Shown here: piece after piece, positions 24,977 through 33,256 of the stretch | Layout: the number at the start of each line of letters is the position of its first letter | How positions within the stretch are numbered: the first letter of the stretch is position 1 | NCBI RefSeq assembly: GCF_000814765.1 | Contig: NZ_JWIC01000009.1 | Span: 124,001 to 188,000 of the forward strand | Reading direction: 5' to 3' | Source of the DNA: Pseudoalteromonas luteoviolacea | GTDB lineage: Bacteria > Pseudomonadota > Gammaproteobacteria > Enterobacterales > Alteromonadaceae | Length of the DNA: 64,000 nt | Notes under the pieces: model-generated | Told to the model about the DNA's origin: nothing | The model's input: the letters and a program-made list of their open reading frames with translations, nothing else | Databases searched by the model: none | Position numbers and translations under genes: made by a program

Positions 24977-26044
24977 ATGAGCGAGTTGAAGAATGATCGT
25001 TATTTACGCGCGTTGCAGAAGCAGCCGGTTGATGTGACCCCTGTATGGATGATGCGCCAAGCAGGGCGATACTTGCCAGAATATAGAGCAACGCGAGCAC
25101 AAGCTGGCGACTTTATGAGTTTATGCAAAAATGCGGAGCTTGCCTGTGAAGTTACCCTGCAGCCTTTGCGTCGCTACCCACTGGATGCTGCGATTCTATT
25201 CAGTGATATTTTAACTATCCCAGATGCTATGGGCCTTGGTTTATATTTTGAAACTGGGGAAGGCCCTAAGTTTGAGCGTCCGATTTCATCGCTTGCAGAT
25301 GTGCAAAAGTTACCAAAATTAGACCCAACTGATGAGCTGGGTTATGTGATGAATGCGGTAAGCACTATTCGAAGAGAGCTTAAAGGGGAAGTACCCTTAA
25401 TCGGTTTTTCAGGCTCTCCATGGACGCTTGCTACCTATATGATTGAAGGTGGCAGTAGTAAAACCTTTGGTAAAATTAAAAAAATGGCGTTTGCAGAGCC
25501 ACAAACACTGCATTTGCTATTGGACAAAGTTGCTGACTCAGTCATTGACTACTTAAATGCGCAAGTAAAAGCGGGCGCGCAGTCACTGATGATTTTTGAT
25601 TCTTGGGGTGGGGTCTTGAGCCCGCGCGATTACAAAGAATTTTCACTACAGTATATGCATAAGATTGTGGATGGGCTTATTCGTGAAAACGAGGGGCGTA
25701 AAGTGCCTGTGACGTTGTTCACTAAAAATGGCGGTCAATGGATCGAATCTATAGCGGCAACGGGGTGTGACGCGATTGGTCTTGATTGGACGATTGACAT
25801 TGCAGATGCGAAGCGTCGTGTCGGCGATAAAGTGGCGTTGCAAGGCAATATGGACCCTGCAATGCTGCACGGCACACCAGAACGCATTCGTGAAGAAGTA
25901 CAGTCGATTTTAGCCGGCTTTGGTGAAGGCAATGGTCATGTCTTTAACTTAGGCCATGGCATCACCCCTGATGTGGACCCTGAAAATGCAGGTGTGTTCA
26001 TCAATGCGGTGCATGAATTTAGCCGTCAGTATCATCAGAAGTGA
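24977..26044 (+). CDS. hemE: Uroporphyrinogen III decarboxylase
   Basis: A 355-aa cytoplasmic enzyme that removes four carboxyls from uroporphyrinogen III to make coproporphyrinogen III in haem synthesis. Both family signatures are present: PVWMMRQAGRYLPEYR near residue 22 and GFSGSPWTLATYMIEGG near residue 145. FNLGHGITPDVDPENA is the conserved C-terminal segment. ATG 24977 matches E. coli length; an upstream TTG at 24965 is in frame but not needed. A strong terminator follows. Confidence 0.96.
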   Translation: MSELKNDRYLRALQKQPVDVTPVWMMRQAGRYLPEYRATRAQAGDFMSLCKNAELACEVTLQPLRRYPLDAAILFSDILTIPDAMGLGLYFETGEGPKFERPISSLADVQKLPKLDPTDELGYVMNAVSTIRRELKGEVPLIGFSGSPWTLATYMIEGGSSKTFGKIKKMAFAEPQTLHLLLDKVADSVIDYLNAQVKAGAQSLMIFDSWGGVLSPRDYKEFSLQYMHKIVDGLIRENEGRKVPVTLFTKNGGQWIESIAATGCDAIGLDWTIDIADAKRRVGDKVALQGNMDPAMLHGTPERIREEVQSILAGFGEGNGHVFNLGHGITPDVDPENAGVFINAVHEFSRQYHQK

Positions 26045-26060
26045 TAAAAATATAGCAATA

Positions 26061-26088
26061 AAAAACCCAAGCATCGCTTGGGTTTTTT
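26061..26088. terminator. Terminator between hemE and speE
   Basis: AAAACCCAAGC, ATC, GCTTGGGTTTT plus further Ts; symmetric, so it serves both convergent genes. Confidence 0.9.
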
Positions 26089-26105
26089 GTTTTTAGGGCT
26101 GCGTT

Positions 26106-26966
26106 TTATTCGTCAAACGCGCGGCGCATAAAGTTTGGTGTTGCCAAAGCGCCTTTGTGAATACCGGTGTTGTAATATTCAGTTGCAAATGTTGCTGCGT
26201 CGACATCTTGCTCTCTAAAGCCGTTAAAGGCTTCACCTTTACGCGCTAAGGTTGCAGACCATAAACCACTTGGATAAATAGGCTGAGGGAAAGGGAGCGT
26301 TTGTAAATCTGCAAAGCCAACGTCTTTCATTGCTTGACGCATTTCTTTGAGCAGTGGCATGTGCATCAATGGAGATTCACTTTGCTGAATTAGGATCCCG
26401 CCTTCACGTAGCGCGGCAAGGCAGCTTGTATAGAATGCGTGGTTGAACAGCCCCTCACCAGGGCCTACTGGATCGGTACCATCCACAATAATAATATCGA
26501 TAGAATTGGCAGCGGCTTCACGCATGTATTTTATGCCGTCGTCAAACATCACGGTTGCGCGTGGGTCGTCATTAGATGCGCATAGCTCTGGAAAGTATTT
26601 CAGTGACATTTGCGTCACGACTTCATCAATGTCAATTTGCGTTACCGACTCAACCCCTGGGTGCTTCAGGACTTCGCGTAATGTACCACAGTCACCGCCG
26701 CCGATGATCACCACATTTTTGGGTGCAGGGTGCGCAAAGAGTGCCGGGTGGCTCATCATTTCGTGATAGAAAAAGTTTTCTCTCGTGCTGACCATGGTAC
26801 AGCCATCAATGATCATTAGATTGCCAAAGTCGGTTGTTTCATACATTTCTACTTTCTGAAACGGTGACTGAACCTCATCAAGTTTTTTATTGATACGCAG
26901 AGAAAAAGCGCTGCCATCTCGGTCACTTATCTCTGTAAACCAGCGGTTTGCTTCTAAATTAGACAT
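26106..26966 (-). CDS. speE: Spermidine synthase
   Basis: A 286-aa aminopropyltransferase that joins decarboxylated S-adenosylmethionine to putrescine. The SAM-fold motif is VVIIGGGDCGTLREV near residue 90; IIVDGTDPVGPGEGLF holds the catalytic Asp region; the IDIDEVV strand follows the first loop. I start at ATG 26966; an in-frame GTG at 26978 adds four residues. It is divergent from speA, and together they form a polyamine module; speD and the agmatine-processing genes are not in the window. Confidence 0.93.
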   Translation of the reverse strand: MSNLEANRWFTEISDRDGSAFSLRINKKLDEVQSPFQKVEMYETTDFGNLMIIDGCTMVSTRENFFYHEMMSHPALFAHPAPKNVVIIGGGDCGTLREVLKHPGVESVTQIDIDEVVTQMSLKYFPELCASNDDPRATVMFDDGIKYMREAAANSIDIIIVDGTDPVGPGEGLFNHAFYTSCLAALREGGILIQQSESPLMHMPLLKEMRQAMKDVGFADLQTLPFPQPIYPSGLWSATLARKGEAFNGFREQDVDAATFATEYYNTGIHKGALATPNFMRRAFDE

Positions 26967-27120
26967 GTTTGCTTTCACATTGAATTTAAATTTGGCGCAA
27001 ATTTACCAGCGCCGAGGAATTTGCTCAATCTATTTTAGTCGATAGCCAGCAGTTTGTCTGTTTGCCAGCTGTGGCTAATAAAGTGCGCCAAGTGCAGAGA
27101 AAAGCCTATTTTAGCTATCG

Positions 27121-27134
27121 CTTATCATGATAAG
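27121..27134. promoter_or_regulatory. Perfect 14-bp palindrome between speE and speA
   Basis: CTTATCATGATAAG is its own reverse complement. It lies 45 bp before speA in the shared 212-bp promoter region and could be a binding site for a dimeric regulator. Confidence 0.4.
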
Positions 27135-27178
27135 GCGTATTAAAATGGGCAAAATATGAGAATTTTTTAGTAGGAAAC

Positions 27179-29062
27179 ATGATGGAGTGGGGAGTAGATA
27201 AAGCGCGTAACACCTACAATGTGCAGCATTGGAGTGATGGTTATTTCGATATAAATGAGGCGGGTGAATTGGTCGCTTATCCTGATCGTGATAGCAGTAA
27301 AACCCCCATCGTGTTATCTGATCTTACTGAGCGATTTAAAGAGCAGGGTTTGACTCTACCTGTGTTGGTGCGTTTTACCGATATTTTGCAAAATCGCGTC
27401 GATACACTCACCGAAGCGTTTGCTCAGGCACGCGAACAGAATGACTATCAAGGTCAGTATACCTGTGTTTATCCGATCAAAGTTAACCAACAGCGTTCTG
27501 TGGTCAGTAAATTATTGAGTCACCCAAGTGGTCTAGTGGGCTTAGAAGCGGGTTCAAAGCCTGAACTCATGGCTATTTTGGGCTTGGCGACGACGCCAAT
27601 CACGATAGTGTGTAATGGTTATAAAGATCGTGAGTTTTTACGTCTGGCATTAATAGGTCAAGCAATGGGTCACAAGGTCCAAATTGTGGTTGAAAAGCTG
27701 TCAGAGCTCGATGCATTAATTACCGAAATTGATGATATGCAGGTCGAACCTGCGATTGGGATTCGTATTCGCCTAAACTCAATTGGTAAAGGTAAATGGC
27801 AAAATACGGGGGGTGAAAAAGGCAAATTTGGCCTGACCGCCGGTCAGGTGCTTAATGCTGTTGAGACATTGCGCCGTCATAACAAATTGCACCTGATGCA
27901 ACTGGTTCATTTTCACATCGGCTCACAGATTGCGAATATTCGCGATATACAGAGAGCGCTAAGAGAATGCGCGCGCCATTATGCGGAGCTTACACAGCTT
28001 GGGGTCCCATTAAAAACGGTGGACGTAGGCGGTGGTTTAGGGGTCGATTATGAAGGCTCTGGTTCTCGCAGTGCTTGCTCGATGAACTACACAGTGGGTG
28101 AATATGCACGTAATGTCGTGCACGCGTTTGCTGAAGTGGCTGAGCAACATGATTTACCGCACCCAGATATTATTACAGAGTCAGGTCGTGCATTGACTGC
28201 ACATCATGCAGTTTTGATCACTGATGTGATTGATATTGAGACGGCACCTTGTGAGGAAGTGCCAGATCAAGTGGCTGACGATGAACATCATTTAGCCCAC
28301 GAGCTGAGACTGGCATTATCACGGTTAACTCCTAGGTTGGCTTTAGAGACCTATCACGACGCCATACACTTATTTGGTGATGCGCATGATCAATATGTGC
28401 ATGGCCTGATCTCAATGGCACAGTGGTCGCAAATTGAGCGTTTGTATTTTACTATCTTACGCAAGGTGAGAGACTGTTTGAGCGTGCACTCAAGGGCGCA
28501 TCACGAAGTTTTGGATGACCTCAATGAAAAGTTAGCTGATAAGTTATTTGTGAATTTCTCGCTATTTCAGTCTCTACCAGATGTGTGGGGGATCCAGCAG
28601 CTGTTTCCTGTGATGCCTATTTCAAATTTAGACCAGCCGTTGACACAACGTTCAATTATTCAAGATATTACGTGTGACTCGGATGGGCAAATTCGTGAAT
28701 ATGTGGAAGGGGCTGGCATAGAATCAAGCTTGCCAATGCCACAGTATCAGCCTGCTGAGCAGTATCATTTAGCAATGTTTATGGTCGGTGCTTATCAGGA
28801 GATCCTTGGGGATTTACACAATTTATTCGGTGACACGGATTCAGTGCACGTGGAGCTCAATGACGAAGGGTATCAGCTCACCAATGCGTTAAAAGGGGAC
28901 TCGGTCGAAGATGTTCTGCGCTTTGTACATTATGATAAGCAGCAGCTCATTGATAACTTTACTCGTCAAGTTGACTCCGTCGCATTGACACCCAAAACAA
29001 AAGAGACATTTTTACAAGAATTAAAGATGGGCTTGTCTGGTTATACCTATTTTGTAGATTAA
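27179..29062 (+). CDS. speA: Biosynthetic arginine decarboxylase
   Basis: A 627-aa PLP enzyme that makes agmatine from arginine, the first step to putrescine without ornithine. The PLP lysine is Lys101 in VYPIKVNQQ; HFHIGSQIANI and VDVGGGLGVDYEG are the alanine-racemase-fold loops; ITESGRALTAHHA also matches. ATG 27179 is followed by a second ATG, either could start; AGGAAA lies upstream. Length equals the SpeA family. Confidence 0.95.
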   Translation: MMEWGVDKARNTYNVQHWSDGYFDINEAGELVAYPDRDSSKTPIVLSDLTERFKEQGLTLPVLVRFTDILQNRVDTLTEAFAQAREQNDYQGQYTCVYPIKVNQQRSVVSKLLSHPSGLVGLEAGSKPELMAILGLATTPITIVCNGYKDREFLRLALIGQAMGHKVQIVVEKLSELDALITEIDDMQVEPAIGIRIRLNSIGKGKWQNTGGEKGKFGLTAGQVLNAVETLRRHNKLHLMQLVHFHIGSQIANIRDIQRALRECARHYAELTQLGVPLKTVDVGGGLGVDYEGSGSRSACSMNYTVGEYARNVVHAFAEVAEQHDLPHPDIITESGRALTAHHAVLITDVIDIETAPCEEVPDQVADDEHHLAHELRLALSRLTPRLALETYHDAIHLFGDAHDQYVHGLISMAQWSQIERLYFTILRKVRDCLSVHSRAHHEVLDDLNEKLADKLFVNFSLFQSLPDVWGIQQLFPVMPISNLDQPLTQRSIIQDITCDSDGQIREYVEGAGIESSLPMPQYQPAEQYHLAMFMVGAYQEILGDLHNLFGDTDSVHVELNDEGYQLTNALKGDSVEDVLRFVHYDKQQLIDNFTRQVDSVALTPKTKETFLQELKMGLSGYTYFVD

Positions 29063-29174
29063 CGCTAACTGCTCTGATTTTTTCTTGCCTTGAAAATGCG
29101 TATGATGACCTCATCACAACATAAGGTTGTGATGAGGTATTATTGAGTAAAATAAAGTAGTAAAGGAAACTTGC

Positions 29175-30053
29175 ATGTCGCTAGTCCGTCAGATCTTGGG
29201 ACTTATTTTATATGTCCTAAATACATTATTATGGTTTGTGCCTATTTTTATATGCGGTGTGCTTAAGCTGATCCCAATCCCTGCATTGCAACGTGTGTTA
29301 AGTAAGTTGGCTAAGGCATGTGCAAGCATGTGGGTGGCAGGTAATAACGTCAATCAATGCTGTATTTCACCTTATGAATTGCAAATAAATGGCGCAGATA
29401 AACTCAATAAACAAGATTGGTATTTGGTGATCGCCAATCACCAAAGTTGGGTAGATATTCTTGTGTTACAAAGAGTTCTGCATCGAAAAATTCCATTTTT
29501 GAACTTCTTTTTGAAAAAAGAGCTGTTGTACGTGCCTTTTTTAGGCTTGGCTTGGTGGGCGTTAGATTTCCCGTTTATGACGCGAACCAGCAAAAGCCAA
29601 ATTAGAAAAAATCCCAAATTAAAAGGCAAAGACATTGAAACGACACGCAAAGCGTGTGAGAAATTCAAAACTATGCCTGTGAGTATTGTGAACTTTGTGG
29701 AAGGGACGCGCTTTACAGGTGAAAAGCATCAAAGGCAAAACAGCCCTTTTAAGCATTTACTCAAACCGAAAGCTGGCGGCATTGCTTTTGTTATGCAGGC
29801 GATGGGAGAGCAGATAAATCAGGTGGTGAATGTGACCATTCATTACCCTAATGGTGTACCAACATTTATGGATTTTGTTGCCGGTAAAGCGGGAAAAATT
29901 AACGTGCAAGTTGATTTGATGCCAGTCAATGACAAGCTAGTTGGTGATTATACTGGAGACAACGAATTTAGAGTTCAATTTCAGGGTGAGCTAAATCGCC
30001 TATGGACTGAAAAAGACAAATGTATTGAACAGTTGGCGACTTCAGCAGATTAG
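29175..30053 (+). CDS. PlsC-type acyltransferase (YihG-like), copy 1
   Basis: A 292-aa membrane acyltransferase of the LPLAT superfamily. The catalytic NHQSWVD (His-x4-Asp) is at residues 88-94, and VEGTRF (near 175) is the acceptor-phosphate motif. One or two N-terminal spans (about 7-35) anchor it in the inner membrane. It resembles E. coli YihG, which adjusts acyl chains of phosphatidylglycerol precursors. AAAGGAA precedes ATG 29175. It is 44 bp upstream of a paralogue with the same motifs, so an internal gene duplication is likely. Confidence 0.88.
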   Translation: MSLVRQILGLILYVLNTLLWFVPIFICGVLKLIPIPALQRVLSKLAKACASMWVAGNNVNQCCISPYELQINGADKLNKQDWYLVIANHQSWVDILVLQRVLHRKIPFLNFFLKKELLYVPFLGLAWWALDFPFMTRTSKSQIRKNPKLKGKDIETTRKACEKFKTMPVSIVNFVEGTRFTGEKHQRQNSPFKHLLKPKAGGIAFVMQAMGEQINQVVNVTIHYPNGVPTFMDFVAGKAGKINVQVDLMPVNDKLVGDYTGDNEFRVQFQGELNRLWTEKDKCIEQLATSAD

Positions 30054-30097
30054 CTGCATGAGATGTGTCGACGAATGAGCAAAGGAAAAACAAAATA

Positions 30098-31015
30098 ATG
30101 AAAAGTGTATTACCGAAGTGGTTAAACGGTGCCGTGGGTGCATTATTTTTGTTACTTAATACCGCCTTTTGGGGGGTAGTAATACTTTGCTTGGGTGTGG
30201 TTAAGTGGTGTCTGCGTATCAAGTTCATATCTGTGCTTTTGCACTGGGCTTATCATAAATGGTGTTTAGGCAATCGCATTGGCTTAAAGCTGGGTGGGGT
30301 CTCTCTGCAAGTGAGTATGCCGCAGGCGGTGTCAGTCAACGGGTGGTACTTACTGGTATGCAATCATATTAGTTGGTTAGATATTGTCGTACTCAGTGCG
30401 CAGGCCCAGCTTCCGGCACCGAAGTTTTTTCTCAAAGATGAACTTAAATATGTGCCTTTTATTGGTACTGGTGCTTGGGCATTGGATATGCCGTTTATGA
30501 AGCGGGCCAGCAAAGCGCAGATCGCTAAAAATCCCAAGCTGAAGCGCATGGATGTTGAACGAACAAAGCACAGTTGTAAAAACTTCAAGCACCACCCGAC
30601 CACAGTGATAAACTTTGCCGAAGGTACACGCTTTACTGCGCAAAAACATCAACGCCAAGCCAGCCCTTTCGATAATTTGCTTAAACCGAAGGCGGGGGGG
30701 ACAGCATTTGCATTGGATGTACTGAGTGAGCAAGTAGATGGATTATTAAATACAGTACTGGTCTATCACAGTGCAGATCCGCATATCTGTCGTGCATTTA
30801 TTTTTGGTCGATTGGCAGCTGTGTCTATGCAAGTCGACTATATTCCCATGAGTGAACTGCCTCTGGGAGATTATCAAGGTGATAAAAGCTATCGAGTGGC
30901 ATTTCAGGCGTATATGAATACCCTGTGGCAGCAAAAATCAGTACAGATAAAAGCACTAGAGCAACACTCTCTTGAACGCTCTGAAAAATATTCGTCAGAG
31001 GTAAACTCGTTATGA
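30098..31015 (+). CDS. PlsC-type acyltransferase (YihG-like), copy 2
   Basis: A 305-aa paralogue of the upstream gene: NHISWLD and AEGTRF motifs, matching blocks such as LKYVPFIGTGAWALDMPFM and KNPKLK, and the same N-terminal spans. ATG 30098 (after AAAGGAA) is preferred to GTG 30065. Its stop overlaps the channel gene start as ATGA, so they are translated in one operon. Probably acts on lysophospholipid or lysophosphatidic acid at the inner membrane; which acyl chain each paralogue prefers cannot be told. Confidence 0.87.
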   Translation: MKSVLPKWLNGAVGALFLLLNTAFWGVVILCLGVVKWCLRIKFISVLLHWAYHKWCLGNRIGLKLGGVSLQVSMPQAVSVNGWYLLVCNHISWLDIVVLSAQAQLPAPKFFLKDELKYVPFIGTGAWALDMPFMKRASKAQIAKNPKLKRMDVERTKHSCKNFKHHPTTVINFAEGTRFTAQKHQRQASPFDNLLKPKAGGTAFALDVLSEQVDGLLNTVLVYHSADPHICRAFIFGRLAAVSMQVDYIPMSELPLGDYQGDKSYRVAFQAYMNTLWQQKSVQIKALEQHSLERSEKYSSEVNSL

Positions 31016-32199
31016 GTATGGCCCATGTACAAGATGTGATTTCCCCTTTTGTGGGCGGGGAAAGTATGCACCCGTTTATTTTGGCTTCATTGACAAATAG
31101 TGTGTCATTACTCGGCCTCGTGATTATATTTGCTTTGATCAAATTGGCCTTGGTGCCCAAGGTTAAGCGTATGTTGTCTCGTTTCCTAAGAGCCAAAATC
31201 GCTTTTTTAGCGCCCCAACTCAGTAAGCTGAGCGGTCGGGTCGCATTGTTGATCAGCAGTATTCTTTTTGTCATGGTCAATAAATATATGTTTGTTGCTC
31301 CTGCTTGGGCCATGAGCCAACTGCAGGTGTTGGCACAAGTGATTTTGATTGTCGCTTTTGGCTTTTTAGTCAGCTCATTGCTGAATATTGCCCACGCCAT
31401 TTACCAGCAACAAAAATTTGCTAAAGATGTGCCAATTAAAGGCATTGTGCAGTTGGTTAAGTTGATGGTGTTCATTGTTACAACGGTTTTGGTTGTGAGC
31501 ACGATTGTTGATAAGTCACCTACTTACATTTTATCTGGCTTCGGTGCTATTGCGGCAGTCACTTTATTGGTGTTTAAAGACACCATCTTGGGGTTGGTTG
31601 CCAGTATTCAAATTGCGGCAAATAAGCTCGTGGCGACAGGCGACTGGATCCAAGTTGATACATTTGGAGCTGATGGTGAGGTGATAGATCTTGGTTTGAA
31701 TACTGTGCGTGTTCGCAATTGGGATAATACGGTGACAACCATCCCAACTTATGCACTGATTTCGGATTCGTTTAAAAATTGGCGTGCAATGCAAGAGTCG
31801 CCAGGACGACGCATTAAACGCCATATACCAATAGATATGAACAGTGTTAATTTATTAACCGAGTTTCAGTTGGCCGAATTAAAGTCTAAATTGCCCGAAT
31901 TGAATGCAGTAAAATTGCCCGAGTATTGCAGTAACTTGACGGCTTATAGAATGTACGCTGAGTACATACTGAAACACAGGCCAGAGATAAATACAGAGTG
32001 CACTTGTATGGTGCGTGAATTGTCACCGACGCAGCACGGATTACCTGTTGAATTTTATTGTTTTAGCAAAGACAAAAGCTGGGTTAACTATGAGCATATT
32101 CAAGCCAATATTCTTGATCAAATGTTGATGTTGCTGAAAGCGTTTGAACTGCGCCCCTATCAAGTAGTGAGTAACCATCATAGCCTGGAAGTCAGTTAA
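31012..32199 (+). CDS. Mechanosensitive channel, YbdG-like MscS family
   Basis: A 395-aa inner-membrane channel. Five or so hydrophobic spans occupy residues 20-200; the pore helix and beta domain follow (YILSGFGAIAAVTLLVFKDTILGLVASIQI, then NKLVATGDWIQV). The later SPGRRIKRHIPID is typical of the YbdG (miniconductance) branch. It protects against osmotic down-shock. The ATGA overlap with the acyltransferase gene links tension sensing with phospholipid acylation in one operon. Confidence 0.87.
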   Translation: MSMAHVQDVISPFVGGESMHPFILASLTNSVSLLGLVIIFALIKLALVPKVKRMLSRFLRAKIAFLAPQLSKLSGRVALLISSILFVMVNKYMFVAPAWAMSQLQVLAQVILIVAFGFLVSSLLNIAHAIYQQQKFAKDVPIKGIVQLVKLMVFIVTTVLVVSTIVDKSPTYILSGFGAIAAVTLLVFKDTILGLVASIQIAANKLVATGDWIQVDTFGADGEVIDLGLNTVRVRNWDNTVTTIPTYALISDSFKNWRAMQESPGRRIKRHIPIDMNSVNLLTEFQLAELKSKLPELNAVKLPEYCSNLTAYRMYAEYILKHRPEINTECTCMVRELSPTQHGLPVEFYCFSKDKSWVNYEHIQANILDQMLMLLKAFELRPYQVVSNHHSLEVS

Positions 32200-32443
32200 C
32201 TGACTATCTATAGACTCGTGGCTTAATGACCGTATTGGGCTGTATCCTGTGTATTTGTGTTTAAAGCAGATAAAAATCGCTGAGCCGATTAAATTACTAT
32301 GCTAAGGTGGTAGCACAATCACGATTTTATTGTGGTATTTTTGTGACATTCAGATATGTTATAGGGAAGGAAGTTGGTATAGGTTGTGGCAAGTACGCTT
32401 AGTGTCTTGACGTGAAAAGACGAGTTATTAGGTAGGTGATAGA

Positions 32444-33256
32444 ATGAAGTTCATAAACGTGCTAATACAGAGTTTGCTGGCTTTGACTTTTAGTGCGTAT
32501 AGTTTCGCGGTAGATAAAATTGTCCATGTCGCTGTTGACCATGCTCCACCTTACAGCCGCTTAAGTGAAAATAATCACCCACAAGGTCTCATCTTAGACA
32601 TTCTTAAATATGCCGAATTAACCAGTGGAAAAAAATACAAGATTAAAGCGGTACCTTGTCCTTTCTCTCGATGTGTGCGTTTGTTAAGTAAAGGCAAAGT
32701 GGATGTGATGGGCGGACTTATTAAAACGCCTGAACGAGAAAAAATCATGTCGTTTGTCGAGCCACCTTACATGGTGTTGTCATCTTCATTTGTCTTTTAT
32801 GGTCGTCAGAACAGTGATATTGAAGTGAATCGTTATGAAGACCTTCAAGGAAAGCGCATCGCTGTGATGAGAGGGGGAGCGTTTTTCCCACAGTTTGATA
32901 AAGATAAAAGTCTAAATAAAGTCGCTGTCCCCTCTGAGCGCGTTGCGGTTGATCTTGTACTCCGGGGGCGCGTCGATCTTGTCATTGCCGTGGAAGATAC
33001 CGCGGACATTGCAATGGATGTGTTGGACCAGCCGATGCATAAATTGAAAAAAATGCAATATCGTCACACACAACCAATATATGGCTATATGGCAATGAGT
33101 GAGTCTTTTGCAAATTCTGGCTTAGGCGATCATATTTCGCAGCAAATGCAGACAATGGCAAAAAATAAGACATTGGATAAATTGGTCGCTCCCTATCATT
33201 TACCTAAGATACCCGCGCAGTTGATTAACCCATCCTCTTCATTGTCACCGCATTAG
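32444..33256 (+). CDS. Periplasmic solute-binding protein family 3
   Basis: A 270-aa exported protein. Signal peptide MKFINVLIQSLLALTFSAYSFA, then an SBP family 3 domain: VAVDHAPPYSRL (ligand entry), GLILDILKYAE, CPFSRCVRLLSKGKVDVMGGLIKTPERE, YEDLQGKRIAVMRGG. There is no transporter gene next to it. Its stop overlaps the convergent S41 gene stop by 4 bp. Ligand unknown, an amino acid or other small polar compound by family. Confidence 0.82.
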   Translation: MKFINVLIQSLLALTFSAYSFAVDKIVHVAVDHAPPYSRLSENNHPQGLILDILKYAELTSGKKYKIKAVPCPFSRCVRLLSKGKVDVMGGLIKTPEREKIMSFVEPPYMVLSSSFVFYGRQNSDIEVNRYEDLQGKRIAVMRGGAFFPQFDKDKSLNKVAVPSERVAVDLVLRGRVDLVIAVEDTADIAMDVLDQPMHKLKKMQYRHTQPIYGYMAMSESFANSGLGDHISQQMQTMAKNKTLDKLVAPYHLPKIPAQLINPSSSLSPH

